From: a bacterium
GTDB lineage: Bacteria > UBP18 > UBA7526
Reading direction: 5' to 3'
Assembly: GCA_030615855.1 (NCBI GenBank)
Contig: JAUWYL010000004.1
Coordinates: 1 to 59,100 of the forward strand
Length of the DNA stretch: 59,100 nt
Shown here piece by piece: positions 7,738 through 16,632 of the stretch. The position numbers were made by a program, and so were the translations under genes. The notes under the pieces are model-generated. The model was not told the origin of the DNA. It made no database searches and was given only the letters and a program-made list of their open reading frames with translations. Each line of letters begins with the position of its first letter. Position 1 is the first letter of the stretch.

Positions 7738-8137
7738 CTTCTTCTAATTTAGTAGAGATTATTAACCTCTCGGCCTCAGCCTGTCTGGCAAGGTCCATAA
7801 CCTTAACCGCCAAGCCTAAGTCTATCTTCTCGTCAGCCTTGATAATTACGGTCTTCTTCTCGGTCTTTACTATCTCCATCTTTAATTGCTTAAGAAGGTT
7901 TTCTAAGGTTACCAGTTTTTCATTTAGATATAGGTTACTATCTTCTGTGATAGAGATAATAATATCTTCCTCGGCATGTAGTTTGGCAGTAGCCGCAGAA
8001 GGAAGGGTAATCTTTATCCCTGGTTGAGTAACAAAATGAGAAGAGAGCATGAAGAAAATCAGAAGGAGAAAGACGACATCTATTAAGGGAGCGATATTGA
8101 GGCGAGTGCTAACTCTTCTTCGTCCTTCAAATTCCAT
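7724..8137 (-). CDS. exbD: ExbD/TolR biopolymer transport protein
   Basis: The 137-aa protein is of family length. It has a single N-terminal membrane helix with the proton-pathway Asp in LIDVVFLLLIFFML and a periplasmic C-terminal domain (VVIKADEKIDLGLAVKVMD). It works with ExbB as the proton-driven motor for TonB. Its start overlaps the exbB end by 11 nt. The TolQR pair is similar, but the position beside tonB and btuB favours ExbD. Confidence 0.93.
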   Translation of the reverse strand: MEFEGRRRVSTRLNIAPLIDVVFLLLIFFMLSSHFVTQPGIKITLPSAATAKLHAEEDIIISITEDSNLYLNEKLVTLENLLKQLKMEIVKTEKKTVIIKADEKIDLGLAVKVMDLARQAEAERLIISTKLEEDVKR

Positions 8138-8783
8138 AGTTCTTATTCCCTTTTATCTTTTTCGCTTCGACTGGAACTGATTTTGTTCCTAGGAACTCGA
8201 GGAGTTCTGATGCTACCTCTTTCATCCAAGAAGACATATTGTCAATCTTGCCTTCAAAATAGTGATAGGCAACCAAGGTAGGTATAGCCACAGTCAACCC
8301 GGCGGCAGTGGTAAGAAGTGCTTCCCAGATACCACCAGCAAGCACACTGGCATCTACTCTGCCGCCCAATTCCTGGATCTTTACAAAGGCCTTAATCATC
8401 CCCACAACAGTGCCCAAAAGACCTATGAGGGGAGTGATGTTGCCAATAGTAGCCAGGCCTCTTAGATGCTTTTCTAAACCCCTCACTTCCCAGGAGCCCA
8501 CGCGAGAGATTGATTTTTCCTGGACCGCAGCATCTTTTTTATGGTTCTGAATGCCACAGGCCAAGATGCGTGCTATTGGGGCTCGGGTTTTTTGACACAG
8601 GTCCAGGGCCTCTCTAACCTTCTTTTTTTGGAGAAGATTTCTTATGGATGCGAAAAACTCAGGAATATTTATCCTTATTTGATGGAAGTGATAGAGTCTT
8701 TCCAGAATAACGGCTACGGATATTACCGAACAGAGAAGAATGGGCCACATCAAGACCCCACCTTTTACCATAATGTCAAACAT
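8127..8783 (-). CDS. exbB: ExbB/MotA/TolQ proton channel protein
   Basis: The 218-aa protein has an N-terminal helix (GGVLMWPILLCSVISVAVILERL), a cytoplasmic stretch with RGLEKHLRGLATIGNITPLIGLLGTVVGMIKAF, and a last helix (GIWEALLTTAAGLTVAIPTLVAYHYF). This is the ExbB/TolQ fold. It forms the stator with ExbD. GGAAAGGAGG precedes the ATG. It follows btuB after a 217-nt gap that holds a palindromic repeat. Confidence 0.93.
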   Translation of the reverse strand: MFDIMVKGGVLMWPILLCSVISVAVILERLYHFHQIRINIPEFFASIRNLLQKKKVREALDLCQKTRAPIARILACGIQNHKKDAAVQEKSISRVGSWEVRGLEKHLRGLATIGNITPLIGLLGTVVGMIKAFVKIQELGGRVDASVLAGGIWEALLTTAAGLTVAIPTLVAYHYFEGKIDNMSSWMKEVASELLEFLGTKSVPVEAKKIKGNKNYGI

Positions 8784-8944
8784 AATACAGCCTCCTTTCC
8801 ATTTGAGTTAGGTAAGTTGAGTATGCTGAATTGGGGAATCGGTGAAGCGGCGAATCGGAGACTATTTTTCGTTCCCCGTGTCACCGTTTCACCCTTTCCC
8901 CGTTTCTTGAAATCTGCGGTCATTGCTTGATATTCATGCTCTCT

Positions 8945-8967
8945 CGGATGCCAGCGAAGCGCATCCG
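8945..8967. repeat. REP-like palindrome between btuB and exbB
   Basis: CGGATGC and GCATCCG flank a 9-nt loop containing the complement of CTTCG. A close relative with the same core (GGATGC..CTTCG..GCATCC) lies at 23077-23099. Confidence 0.75.
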
Positions 8968-9000
8968 GCATCTGCGTTTTGATCTGCGATTATCTGCGTC

Positions 9001-10902
9001 TTAGAACTTTATCTTCATTCCCACTATCCCCGTCCTTCGGGGCATGGGATAGTGCTCTCTCATCTCATAGTTGGTATTGAAAACGTTGTTAATCCCAGCA
9101 AACCAGGTGAAATACTTCTTAGTGTATTCTACCCTGAGGTTGGTCAGGAAATAACGAGGGAGTTCTCTTGCTTTTGTATTGGCTTTATTAACGAAGCGAG
9201 AGTCAACGAACTCCTCTTCTATCCGAGCAAGAAGCCCAAATTTAGACTTATACTCTAAGTAGGCATTGGCCTTATGTATCGGCAGATAGGTAAGATGGTT
9301 GTTGTAATTAACTCCTACTGTCTTATTCCTCGTCTCTAACCAGGTATAGCCTATGCCACTTGATAAATACTTGCCCATCTTGGCCTTCAGTTCTGATTCT
9401 ATCCCCCAGATTAAGGCTTTTTCTACGTTCGTCGGATTCCAGGTGTTGTCTCCATCCTCATCCGCCCAAATGATGAGGTCTTCCACTTCCCTTCTGAAGA
9501 AGGTCAGTTTTCCTAATAGATTCTTGGTGAAAACCTGGTCTATTCCCCCTTCATAGGCCCAGGCCTTCTCTGGCTTCAAATCAGGGTTTCCTACCCCCAT
9601 CCCAGGATCATTGGCATAGAGGTCAGATAGGGTAGGGGCCCGGAAGGCTTTCCCTCCAGAGGCCCTCAAGGTAGTCTTCTTCGTCACCTTATAGAGGATG
9701 CTTGCTTTAGGAGAGCCCTCTGTGCCAAAGGCCGGATGGTAATCCCATCTGCTTCCTATGGTAAAGGTTAGAGGCTTGCATATCTTTATCTCATCCTGAA
9801 TCCAATAGGCCTGGGTGGTCAGATCATGCTTAATATCCGGTCTCACCCCCGATTGTATAGAGTCTAACCCATCCTCATGAAGGTCAGTCCCAAGAGTAAT
9901 CTTATTTCTCTTCCCAATCTCTATGGAGTACTCTGCCTCCCCTCCCAAGACATCCATTCTATGAAAGGAGGGCGCTTTGGTATGGGTGATATTTTTTAAT
10001 TTCTCTTCCCTTCCGTAGGCCTTCAAAGAGAGGTTGGATCGCTCACCTAACTTTGCTTTCCATCCCAGGCTTCCCCAAACCCGGTGCTTATGATTTCTAT
10101 CGTCATAATCCGGCGTAGTTTTCTTATCCGGATTTCCATGCTCCCCATTATAGTATCCACCCTCAAGGATGAATTTTGACCAACCAGCCAGATCATAAGT
10201 CAATTTTCCAAAGATGGCATGGGCGTCATAATCGCTGTTAGGCCGATGTCCCTGGGATTGATACTGCCCACCAGAGAGGAGGTAGCCAAACTTCTTTATC
10301 TTTGCCCCATGGGCAAACTTATTAATGAAGGTATTATGCGTAGCATAGGATGTTTCATAACTAAAGGTAGGCTTCTTGGGCGGCTTCTTGGTAATGATAT
10401 TTATCACCCCACCCATGGCACCCGAGCCATAAAGAGCAGATCCCGGACCTCTCACCACTTCTACTCTTTCAATATGTTCCAGAAGAGGGAATTCGCCAAA
10501 ATCTACATAGCCATATTGGATACAGTTCATCCTCTGACCATCGATCAAGACCAAAACCTGTTTCGATGAAGAACCACGCATACTCACCGTGGTAGAAGCC
10601 CCCATGGCTCCGTAACTATCTACCTTAACCCCGGTCTCCCTCTCTATTACTTCTCCGATGTTTCTCGCTCCACTCTTTGCAATCTCTTCTTTGGTAATGA
10701 TGGTAGTGTGGAGAGATACATCTCCCAGGAGTTTGGGGGTTCTGGTGGGAGTGATAACTACCTCTCCTAAGTCAAAGATTTCTTCCTGCCTGCCCTCAGC
10801 CGCGTAGGCAGGAGTGAACAGTGAACAGTGAACAGTGAACAGTGAAGCCAGGATGCCGCTTAGTGCTGATAATAAAACTATTAAACCTCTTTTCCCTTTC
10901 AT
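9001..10902 (-). CDS. btuB: TonB-dependent corrinoid receptor, BtuB-like
   Basis: The 633-aa protein has a signal peptide, a TonB-box-like EVVITPTRT, a plug domain (about 60-165, with VLVLIDGQRMN and GALYGSGAMGGVINIITKKP) and a 22-strand-type barrel ending in IVGMKIKF. A cobalamin riboswitch directly upstream fixes the likely substrate as corrinoids. Residues about 20-40 of the leader, including the predicted AYA cleavage site, are encoded by a palindrome plus a 7-bp tandem array. RBS GAGGAGG lies next to a small hairpin that may mediate translational control. Confidence 0.93.
   Translation of the reverse strand: MKGKRGLIVLLSALSGILASLFTVHCSLFTPAYAAEGRQEEIFDLGEVVITPTRTPKLLGDVSLHTTIITKEEIAKSGARNIGEVIERETGVKVDSYGAMGASTTVSMRGSSSKQVLVLIDGQRMNCIQYGYVDFGEFPLLEHIERVEVVRGPGSALYGSGAMGGVINIITKKPPKKPTFSYETSYATHNTFINKFAHGAKIKKFGYLLSGGQYQSQGHRPNSDYDAHAIFGKLTYDLAGWSKFILEGGYYNGEHGNPDKKTTPDYDDRNHKHRVWGSLGWKAKLGERSNLSLKAYGREEKLKNITHTKAPSFHRMDVLGGEAEYSIEIGKRNKITLGTDLHEDGLDSIQSGVRPDIKHDLTTQAYWIQDEIKICKPLTFTIGSRWDYHPAFGTEGSPKASILYKVTKKTTLRASGGKAFRAPTLSDLYANDPGMGVGNPDLKPEKAWAYEGGIDQVFTKNLLGKLTFFRREVEDLIIWADEDGDNTWNPTNVEKALIWGIESELKAKMGKYLSSGIGYTWLETRNKTVGVNYNNHLTYLPIHKANAYLEYKSKFGLLARIEEEFVDSRFVNKANTKARELPRYFLTNLRVEYTKKYFTWFAGINNVFNTNYEMREHYPMPRRTGIVGMKIKF
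10785..10846. repeat. palindrome plus GTGAACA heptamer array in btuB leader
   Basis: CCTGCCTGCC pairs with GGCAGG (10785-10812) and is followed at once by 4.7 perfect tandem copies of the 7-mer GTGAACA (10814-10846). All of it lies in the signal-peptide coding region in an open frame. A degenerate copy of the same heptamer array is intergenic at 37880-37922. Confidence 0.9.
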
Positions 10903-10912
10903 TTCTTACCTC

Positions 10913-10929
10913 CTCTTCCCTCCGAAGAG
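10913..10929 (-). promoter_or_regulatory. possible SD-adjacent hairpin of the btuB riboswitch
   Basis: In the mRNA, CUCUUC and GAAGAG pair around a GGAGG loop, and the 3' arm runs into the Shine-Dalgarno GAGGAGG. No T-run terminator separates aptamer and gene, so control at translation is the likely mode. This is inference from layout. Confidence 0.45.
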
Positions 10930-10943
10930 AGATAACGTTTTTG

Positions 10944-11120
10944 GTAGATAGCCAGGTCTCCTGACTTCCCGCACCTTTGGTTAACCTTCCCTCCCGATTC
11001 AAATCGAGAAGTGGTATTATTGCTCTAAAGCATATACCAAAGGCGCAACCTTCTAAAAAGATGCGGATTACAGTGGCGGGGCCATTCCGGATTTTAACCG
11101 GATTCCCTTAGGCTATCTAC
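10944..11120 (-). promoter_or_regulatory. cobalamin riboswitch (btuB leader)
   Basis: The minus-strand transcript has a perfect 10-bp closing stem (GUAGAUAGCC/GGCUAUCUAC), the GGGAAUCCGGU element, the B12-box core GCCCCGCCACUGUAAUCC and the 3' element GUCAGGAGACCUGGC. The class is unmistakable. It controls btuB-exbBD-tonB-cbiB-pduX-cobD. The aptamer is nearly the same as that at 20089-20267. Confidence 0.96.
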
Positions 11121-11207
11121 TCTTTTCCTTCACCTCCTCTCCATACACGGATTTCCTTTTACTGCCTATTGTTAATGCATATTTGACACGGATTATCGCA
11201 GATAAAA

Positions 11208-12008
11208 TCAAACTTGTTTTCTTTTATTCCTACCAGATACTAAGAAGACGTGGGGCTTGAAAGAAACCGGGCTTTTTTCTACTACTACTAATGTTTTATA
11301 AACCTTCTCGATATTCTGATAGGTTAGAATCTCTTGAGGTGAACCCTCCTGAAATACTCTCCCCTCTTTTAAGAGGATTAGTCTCTCACAATACTCTGCT
11401 GCTAAGTTGAGATCATGGGATACCATGAGAACGGTCAAATTTCTCTTCTGGTTCAAGTTCTTAATCAGATTTAGGATCTCTACCTGATGATTGATGTCTA
11501 AATGGGCGGTTGGTTCATCAAGGAGGAGGATCTCCGGCTCCTGGGCTAAGGCCTGAGCAATTACCGTCCTCTGCCTCTCCCCTCCGCTTAAATCCTCCAA
11601 ATTCCTCTCCTCCAATCCTAAGGTGTCTGTCTCCTCCATAACCCCTCGAACTACTTTTAAATCCTCTTCGCTTTCTAATAGTTGGAATCTTCTCAAGTAG
11701 GGGGTGCGACCTAAGAGAATAAAATCTCTTACAGAATAAGAAAAGAAGAGTTCCTGCATCCTCTGAGGAACAATAGCCATCCTCTTGGCTAATTCCCTAT
11801 ATTTAATCTCATCTAACCCTCTTTCCTCTAAAGTCACCCTTCCCTTCCAGGGCTTGAGTATCTTACTGATTACTCTTAGAAGAGTCGTCTTGCCGCTTCC
11901 ATTGGGCCCGATCACCCCTAAAAAATCTCCCTTTTTAATGGTAAAGCTAATATCATTCAGGATGGCTTTTGTATTATATCCTGTGGTCACTTTCTCTAAT
12001 TTGAGCAT
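11208..12008 (-). CDS. btuD: corrinoid ABC transporter ATPase
   Basis: The 266-aa ATPase carries Walker A GPNGSGKTT, the signature LSGGERQR, Walker B EILLLDEPTAHLD and a switch His (VSHD), in FecE/BtuD order. It powers BtuC-mediated import. It begins immediately after btuC and closes the cobU operon, with the second riboswitch following. The family also covers siderophore importers; the operon indicates corrinoids. Confidence 0.92.
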   Translation of the reverse strand: MLKLEKVTTGYNTKAILNDISFTIKKGDFLGVIGPNGSGKTTLLRVISKILKPWKGRVTLEERGLDEIKYRELAKRMAIVPQRMQELFFSYSVRDFILLGRTPYLRRFQLLESEEDLKVVRGVMEETDTLGLEERNLEDLSGGERQRTVIAQALAQEPEILLLDEPTAHLDINHQVEILNLIKNLNQKRNLTVLMVSHDLNLAAEYCERLILLKEGRVFQEGSPQEILTYQNIEKVYKTLVVVEKSPVSFKPHVFLVSGRNKRKQV

Positions 12009-12009
12009 C

Positions 12010-13005
12010 TCATTTCCCCAACTTTAGTCTCTTCTTGGTAAGAAAATAGATGAAGAGCGAGCCACCAAGAATCCCAGTAATTACTCCCACGGGGAGTTCC
12101 AGGGGAGAGATGATAGTTCTCGCTAAGGTATCGCTGGCGATTAGAAATATCCCTCCTGCCAGACAGGAAGTAGGAAGGAGGATCCTATGGTCTGGACCGA
12201 CGAAGAGGCGCATGAAGTGAGGAACAAGTAATCCTACAAAACCGATTATTCCCGATACCGAGACCGCTACTCCAGCGATTAAAGAACCTAAGATGAATAG
12301 GGTTCTCTTCGTCCTTTCAATATTTACTCCCAGATGCAGGGCCTCCTCCTCTCCTAAAGATAGGACATTCAGGTCCCGACTAAAAAGGAAAGAGATGGCT
12401 ATTCCGACCAAGATAATGAGTGAGACTAACTTTATAAGGGGAAAATTGGACTCTTCCAGGCTCCCCATAATCCAGAATAATATTCCGTGCAATTGATGTT
12501 CCCGAGATAAGGACATGATGAGAAGGATGATGGCAGAGGCAATGAAGCTTATCATCACCCCGGTCAGTAAGAGCATAGATATTCTAAGATATCCTTGCCT
12601 CCGGGCAATGAAATAGACCAGGGAAACGGCTCCCAGGGCTCCCAGGAATCCCGCTAAGGGGAGGATTCTGAAGCCAGCAATAATGGATAAGCTTACTCCT
12701 AAGGCCGCTCCCCCAGAGACCCCTAAGGTATAGGGCGAAACTAAGGGATTCCTAAACATCCCCTGGAAAATGACCCCGGTAACACTTAAAGCTCCGCCCA
12801 CAATCAGGGCTAAAATAATACGTGGGAGCCGGATATCAAAGAGAATAGAATATTCAATGCTTTTCTCTCCAGAAATAATCAAGGGAATAATCTTTTTAAA
12901 AGGAATCCCGGCTGAGCCCATGCTTAAAGAGAATAGTCCCACAACTAAAAGGAGCCCCATCAAGGCCAATATCCAGATAATCCAGCGGATCAATTTCTTA
13001 TCCAT
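12010..13005 (-). CDS. btuC: corrinoid ABC transporter permease
   Basis: The 331-aa permease of the FecCD/BtuC family has about ten membrane segments. Family marks include DIRLPRIILALIVGGALSVTG, the GMFRNPLVSPYTLGVSGGAALG stretch and the ATPase-contact region IGFVGLLVPHFMRLFVGPDHR. It forms the inner-membrane channel with BtuD. It overlaps btuR by 8 nt. Confidence 0.93.
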   Translation of the reverse strand: MDKKLIRWIIWILALMGLLLVVGLFSLSMGSAGIPFKKIIPLIISGEKSIEYSILFDIRLPRIILALIVGGALSVTGVIFQGMFRNPLVSPYTLGVSGGAALGVSLSIIAGFRILPLAGFLGALGAVSLVYFIARRQGYLRISMLLLTGVMISFIASAIILLIMSLSREHQLHGILFWIMGSLEESNFPLIKLVSLIILVGIAISFLFSRDLNVLSLGEEEALHLGVNIERTKRTLFILGSLIAGVAVSVSGIIGFVGLLVPHFMRLFVGPDHRILLPTSCLAGGIFLIASDTLARTIISPLELPVGVITGILGGSLFIYFLTKKRLKLGK

Positions 13006-13522
13006 CTATTCCTTTCCGTTCTTTTATTCCTTGATCAAAAGGATGTTTAATTTTTCTTATTTCGCTTACTAAATCAGCCCTTTCAATCAGCCACTGCGGT
13101 GCTCCTCTTCCAGTGAAAACGATCTCCAGCCCTTCGGGTTTCTTTTCCAGGAATCTCAAGATCTCCTTTTTCCCAAGATAACCTTCCCGCAAAACAATGT
13201 TCATTTCGTCAAGGATGAGCAAATCGTAATCCTTTTGGAATGTTCCTTCGATGAAAGAAAGTGCCTTCAAACACTTCTTTCTCCCTTTCTCAAAGCCCAT
13301 CTTCTTGTAAGAATGGAGTTTTACAGGAATAAGATCATGGACCTCAATGCCCAGTCTTTTTAAAACCTTGCCCTGTCCTTGTTCGAAGATATCCCGGGGT
13401 TTAAAGAAAGTAATAAAACAAACCTTAAAGTTATAGGCAATAGCCCGAACAGCTAACCCCAGGCTGGCGGTAGTCTTTCCCTTACCATTCCCGTAGTAGA
13501 CCTCAATCAGCCCTTTCTCCAT
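12998..13522 (-). CDS. btuR: cob(I)yrinic acid a,c-diamide adenosyltransferase (CobA/CobO/BtuR)
   Basis: The 174-aa protein opens with YYGNGKGKTTASLGLAVRAI, the modified P-loop of the CobA/BtuR type, and keeps DLLILDEMNIVLREGYL and FTGRGAP. It transfers 5'-deoxyadenosine from ATP to Co(I) corrinoids, which commits imported corrinoids to salvage. It starts 1 nt after the btuF stop. Length is close to that of E. coli BtuR. Confidence 0.94.
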   Translation of the reverse strand: MEKGLIEVYYGNGKGKTTASLGLAVRAIAYNFKVCFITFFKPRDIFEQGQGKVLKRLGIEVHDLIPVKLHSYKKMGFEKGRKKCLKALSFIEGTFQKDYDLLILDEMNIVLREGYLGKKEILRFLEKKPEGLEIVFTGRGAPQWLIERADLVSEIRKIKHPFDQGIKERKGIDG

Positions 13523-13523
13523 C

Positions 13524-14372
13524 TCAATCCCCTTTCTTTGGGTGAAGGAATTCCGCTATCTCCTCCAGGGCCTCAACGAAACTTACCGGTGTGGGACTAC
13601 AGGTCTTATTAGAATCAATGATATATATTCTGTCATTCTTGACTGCATCCAGGGTCTTAAACTTCCTCCAAACTTTTTTCTCTTCTTCGCCCACAATGCC
13701 CATGGTTACGATGATAATTACTTCAGGGTTTTGCCTGATAACATCTTCCCGGCTGTAAAGTCCACTCTTCGCTCCGCGAGCAATGTTTATCCCGCCGCCG
13801 AGAGCGATGAGATCTTGAATAAACGAATCTTTGATTATCGTAAATAATGGCCTTGCTCCTATCTGAACGAAAACTTTTGGCTTGGGCAGGCCTTTAATCC
13901 CTTTACTGATGGAATCTATCTTATTTTTCATCTGGCAAACTATCTCTTCCGCTTCAGCTTCTCTTCCAACAATCCTCCCTAATTCCATAAACTGCTCACA
14001 GATCTGGGAAAAATTCTTGTTCTCATAGAGGGGGAAAGAAATGACCCTCATGCCCAGAGATTTCAGTTTTTCAATCTGCCCAGGATCGGTTAAAGATGTA
14101 GCCAGTATTAAATCTGGTTTGAGAATCAGTATCTTTTCCAGGTCCACTTTAATTACTGTGCCCACCTTTTCTTTTTCCTTAGCTTCAGGGGGGCGGTCGC
14201 AATATACGGTTGTGCCCACAATTCTATCCTCCATTTCCAAGAGATAGAGTTCTTCAGTTATGGCGGGACTTAAGGAGACAATCCTCTGGGGCGATTCACC
14301 TCTTGTTTGTGAGATTAGGAGAAGAGAAATAGATAAAATTAGGATTAAAATACTTATCCCCTTAATTTTCAC
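13524..14372 (-). CDS. btuF: corrinoid-binding periplasmic protein
   Basis: The 282-aa protein has an N-terminal signal sequence (ISILILILSISLLLIS) and a two-lobed type III binding fold with RIVSLSPAITEELYLLEMEDRIVGTT and LEKILILKPDLILATS. This is the BtuF/FhuD pattern. It hands corrinoid to BtuCD. No lipobox Cys is visible, so it is probably soluble in the periplasm. It sits between the radical SAM gene and btuR. Confidence 0.92.
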   Translation of the reverse strand: MKIKGISILILILSISLLLISQTRGESPQRIVSLSPAITEELYLLEMEDRIVGTTVYCDRPPEAKEKEKVGTVIKVDLEKILILKPDLILATSLTDPGQIEKLKSLGMRVISFPLYENKNFSQICEQFMELGRIVGREAEAEEIVCQMKNKIDSISKGIKGLPKPKVFVQIGARPLFTIIKDSFIQDLIALGGGINIARGAKSGLYSREDVIRQNPEVIIIVTMGIVGEEEKKVWRKFKTLDAVKNDRIYIIDSNKTCSPTPVSFVEALEEIAEFLHPKKGD

Positions 14373-14384
14373 TTTAAGTCTCCA

Positions 14385-15245
14385 TTAGGAGGTTAGAATC
14401 TGGTTCATGGTGAGATACTGCATATCCCAGTCCTTGATAATCAATTTAGATATTTCATCGATTCTCTTAAAATCCTCTAATAGCTCATCTGAGCGAACCT
14501 CTATACACTTATAGGGATCGGGCTTATAGGCAGTGTTAGTGGTATAAAATTCGACATGGTCTAAGTAGCTTCTGGCAACATTGAAGGCCTTTAACATCTT
14601 CTTTTCGGTCGGTCTTCTTTTTGAAATGTTATTCTTCACATATTCGGGTGAGAATTGGTATATTTTATAAGTTATACCTTTATTAATCTTACTTAAAAAT
14701 CTTGCTATCTCTTCAATCTCACCAAAGTCTATGACGTCTGGAATGAATATTGTTCGCACATAAAAATTTAGACCATATCTATTTAATATCTCTACCGCTT
14801 TTAATACCTTAGCATTGCTTTCACCAGTGTACCATTTATGAATTTTATCGTGGTATGCTTTCAGGTCTAATTTAATATAATTCACATCTAAAGACCTTAG
14901 CTCTTTAACTAAGTCTTTACCGAGCAGATGGCCATTGGTTGAGATACCAATTTTACTCACCTGGAGTTCTCTTAATTGGCGGATTAGAGAAAGTAGGTAA
15001 TCGGTATTCATCGTTGGCTCGCCACCTGTAAATTGAACATCCTCGATCATTTCGCCATAGATGAACTGGCAAGACTTAATAAGTAGATTGAGAAGTTCCT
15101 CAACTGACAGGGCTCTGCCCACTTCTTGCTTGGCGATGGCAAAGCATCCTCGGCAATCAAAATTACAGCCGGATAGATTGATCTTCACTTTTCTCTTGGG
15201 GCTTACCACAAATGTTAAGAATGGCACTCTTCTGCATAAGGTCAT
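14385..15245 (-). CDS. radical SAM protein in the cobalamin operon
   Basis: The 286-aa protein has the cluster motif CNFDCRGC (CX3CX2C) near residue 27, then QFTGGEPTMN, the SAM-binding GGE motif, and a TIM-barrel-like body. It resembles PFL-activating-enzyme-type radical SAM proteins in size. No auxiliary cluster motif or B12-binding domain is obvious. It abuts cbiZ (stop/start adjacent) and precedes btuF, so it is co-transcribed with salvage genes. Substrate unknown; a corrinoid-linked role is inference from context. Confidence 0.82.
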   Translation of the reverse strand: MTLCRRVPFLTFVVSPKRKVKINLSGCNFDCRGCFAIAKQEVGRALSVEELLNLLIKSCQFIYGEMIEDVQFTGGEPTMNTDYLLSLIRQLRELQVSKIGISTNGHLLGKDLVKELRSLDVNYIKLDLKAYHDKIHKWYTGESNAKVLKAVEILNRYGLNFYVRTIFIPDVIDFGEIEEIARFLSKINKGITYKIYQFSPEYVKNNISKRRPTEKKMLKAFNVARSYLDHVEFYTTNTAYKPDPYKCIEVRSDELLEDFKRIDEISKLIIKDWDMQYLTMNQILTS

Positions 15246-15977
15246 TTAGTACCTTCCATTTTGTTTCAAAATGGCTTCCTTTACAGCAGAGGTCACCGCT
15301 CTCGCCATCAATTCTCCGGCCTTAGTATGCCCACCCACATAGCTTATTCTTGGGCCATTGCCTGATACGATTACAATATTATCGGTTCCTGTGCCCGTGG
15401 CCTGAATTTCAGGACTATACGAACTCCTTATATCCATATCTTGGAAGGCTATTACTTTGGACTCAGTTATAGTAATTATGCTTCTCGACATGGCACCATC
15501 CGTGAGTGATGCATTGGTCAAAACTATTATATTGACGGTACCGAGGCGCTCGAATTTGCCTTCCTCCTTCTCCACACTTCCCGCTTTGTCTACTCCCACC
15601 CTCTGGGCGTTAGATTTCGCTCCCGCGGTAACGCAGGCATAGACCCTGAAGTCTTCGTATTCTTCCCTCTTGATGGAAAGGTTATCCATATCTGCGCCCG
15701 TAAACAACATGGCTACATCACCGGGCTCGAGTTTTAAATCAGCACAGATTCTTTCCTCATATTCCTTCCTATTTTGATGAACGAAGTCCCAGAGCTCAGG
15801 GGGATTGTAGTGATTAGCCACGTATCGCACTTTCTTAAATCCTTCCAAGGTGCTCAAGGCCTTTCTTCTCTCGGCAAAGAAGATGAGAAAGGTTTTTACT
15901 TCAGTCTCTTTAAAGCGATGATAGATTATCTGCGCTTTTATATCTTCCAAATCCAAAACAATCTCTTTACTTCTCAT
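15246..15977 (-). CDS. cbiZ: adenosylcobinamide amidohydrolase, CbiZ
   Basis: The 243-aa protein shows CbiZ family marks: VYACVTAGAKSNAQRVG, NIIVLTNASLTDGAMSRSIITITE and the TGTGTDNIVIVSG motif. CbiZ removes the aminopropanol side chain from adenosylcobinamide to give adenosylcobyric acid. CbiB plus PduX/CobD can then re-derivatise that product. This route is best known in archaea and some bacteria. It overlaps the PP-loop gene by 11 nt. Confidence 0.93.
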   Translation of the reverse strand: MRSKEIVLDLEDIKAQIIYHRFKETEVKTFLIFFAERRKALSTLEGFKKVRYVANHYNPPELWDFVHQNRKEYEERICADLKLEPGDVAMLFTGADMDNLSIKREEYEDFRVYACVTAGAKSNAQRVGVDKAGSVEKEEGKFERLGTVNIIVLTNASLTDGAMSRSIITITESKVIAFQDMDIRSSYSPEIQATGTGTDNIVIVSGNGPRISYVGGHTKAGELMARAVTSAVKEAILKQNGRY

Positions 15978-16632
15978 TTTTAGGGATAACCTCCAAGAAC
16001 CAATGTTTGTTTTTAAACACTTTTCTGCCGGTTGTAAACTTTACAGGCTCTCTAAAAATTGGCTCATCAAAGACAAAGGTATGGTATTCACCTTTCTCTC
16101 CACAGAGATCGATATTGCCTAATCTCTTCAGGTCTTTTATGAATTCTTCATCTATTCTACGGCCCAGCCACTCTTTGCCTAATAAATCAGCCTTAGTGGC
16201 TACCACAATGGCTTTGAAACCAGCTCGGATAAATTCTTTCAGTAATCTCTCCCGATCTTTTCCCCATAAAGGTAATACTGGTTTAATTTCTATCTCTCTA
16301 CAAACTCTTTCTATCCAATCCCGGTGTTCCTGAAGGTCGATATCACCGAAAATACCTATCTCAACACCCTCCTTTTTCAACTCTGAAACTGTTCTTTTAA
16401 ACACCTTTTCATAACTTTCCCAAGTAGTCTTCCTTTGGATGATGGGGATGCCCATGGCATCCGATTGGGCCCTCAAAAGAGCTGAGCTAAGTCCGTGGGA
16501 GCGAGAACGTTTACCATCCTCTGATACCATATTTACAAGATATTCGACCTTAAGGTTCTTGTTCTGCATCGCTCTATAACAGGCTAAAGATGTTTCCTTG
16601 CCTCCACTCCAGGAAACAAATGCCTTTTCCAT
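15967..16632 (-). CDS. Dph6-like PP-loop ATP-pyrophosphatase (COG2102/MJ0570 type)
   Basis: The 221-aa protein starts with the PP-loop FVSWSGGKETSLACYRAM and has GIFGDIDLQEHRDW and CGEKGEYHTFVFD, the marks of the diphthine-ammonia-ligase-related family. Eukaryotic Dph6 adenylates a carboxylate and amidates it with ammonia. Bacteria lack diphthamide, so another acid must be the substrate. Encoded between an AsnB-like protein and CbiZ, it may amidate or adenylate a corrinoid or its linker; this is inference. Confidence 0.85.
   Translation of the reverse strand: MEKAFVSWSGGKETSLACYRAMQNKNLKVEYLVNMVSEDGKRSRSHGLSSALLRAQSDAMGIPIIQRKTTWESYEKVFKRTVSELKKEGVEIGIFGDIDLQEHRDWIERVCREIEIKPVLPLWGKDRERLLKEFIRAGFKAIVVATKADLLGKEWLGRRIDEEFIKDLKRLGNIDLCGEKGEYHTFVFDEPIFREPVKFTTGRKVFKNKHWFLEVIPKNEK

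Noticed and set aside
8127-8783. TolQ-TolR of the Tol-Pal system
   Set aside because: tolB, pal and ybgF-like genes are absent, and tonB and btuB are in the same operon, so ExbB/ExbD is the better call.
10785-10846. CRISPR-like array
   Set aside because: Units are 7 bp and contiguous without spacers; no cas genes are in the window.
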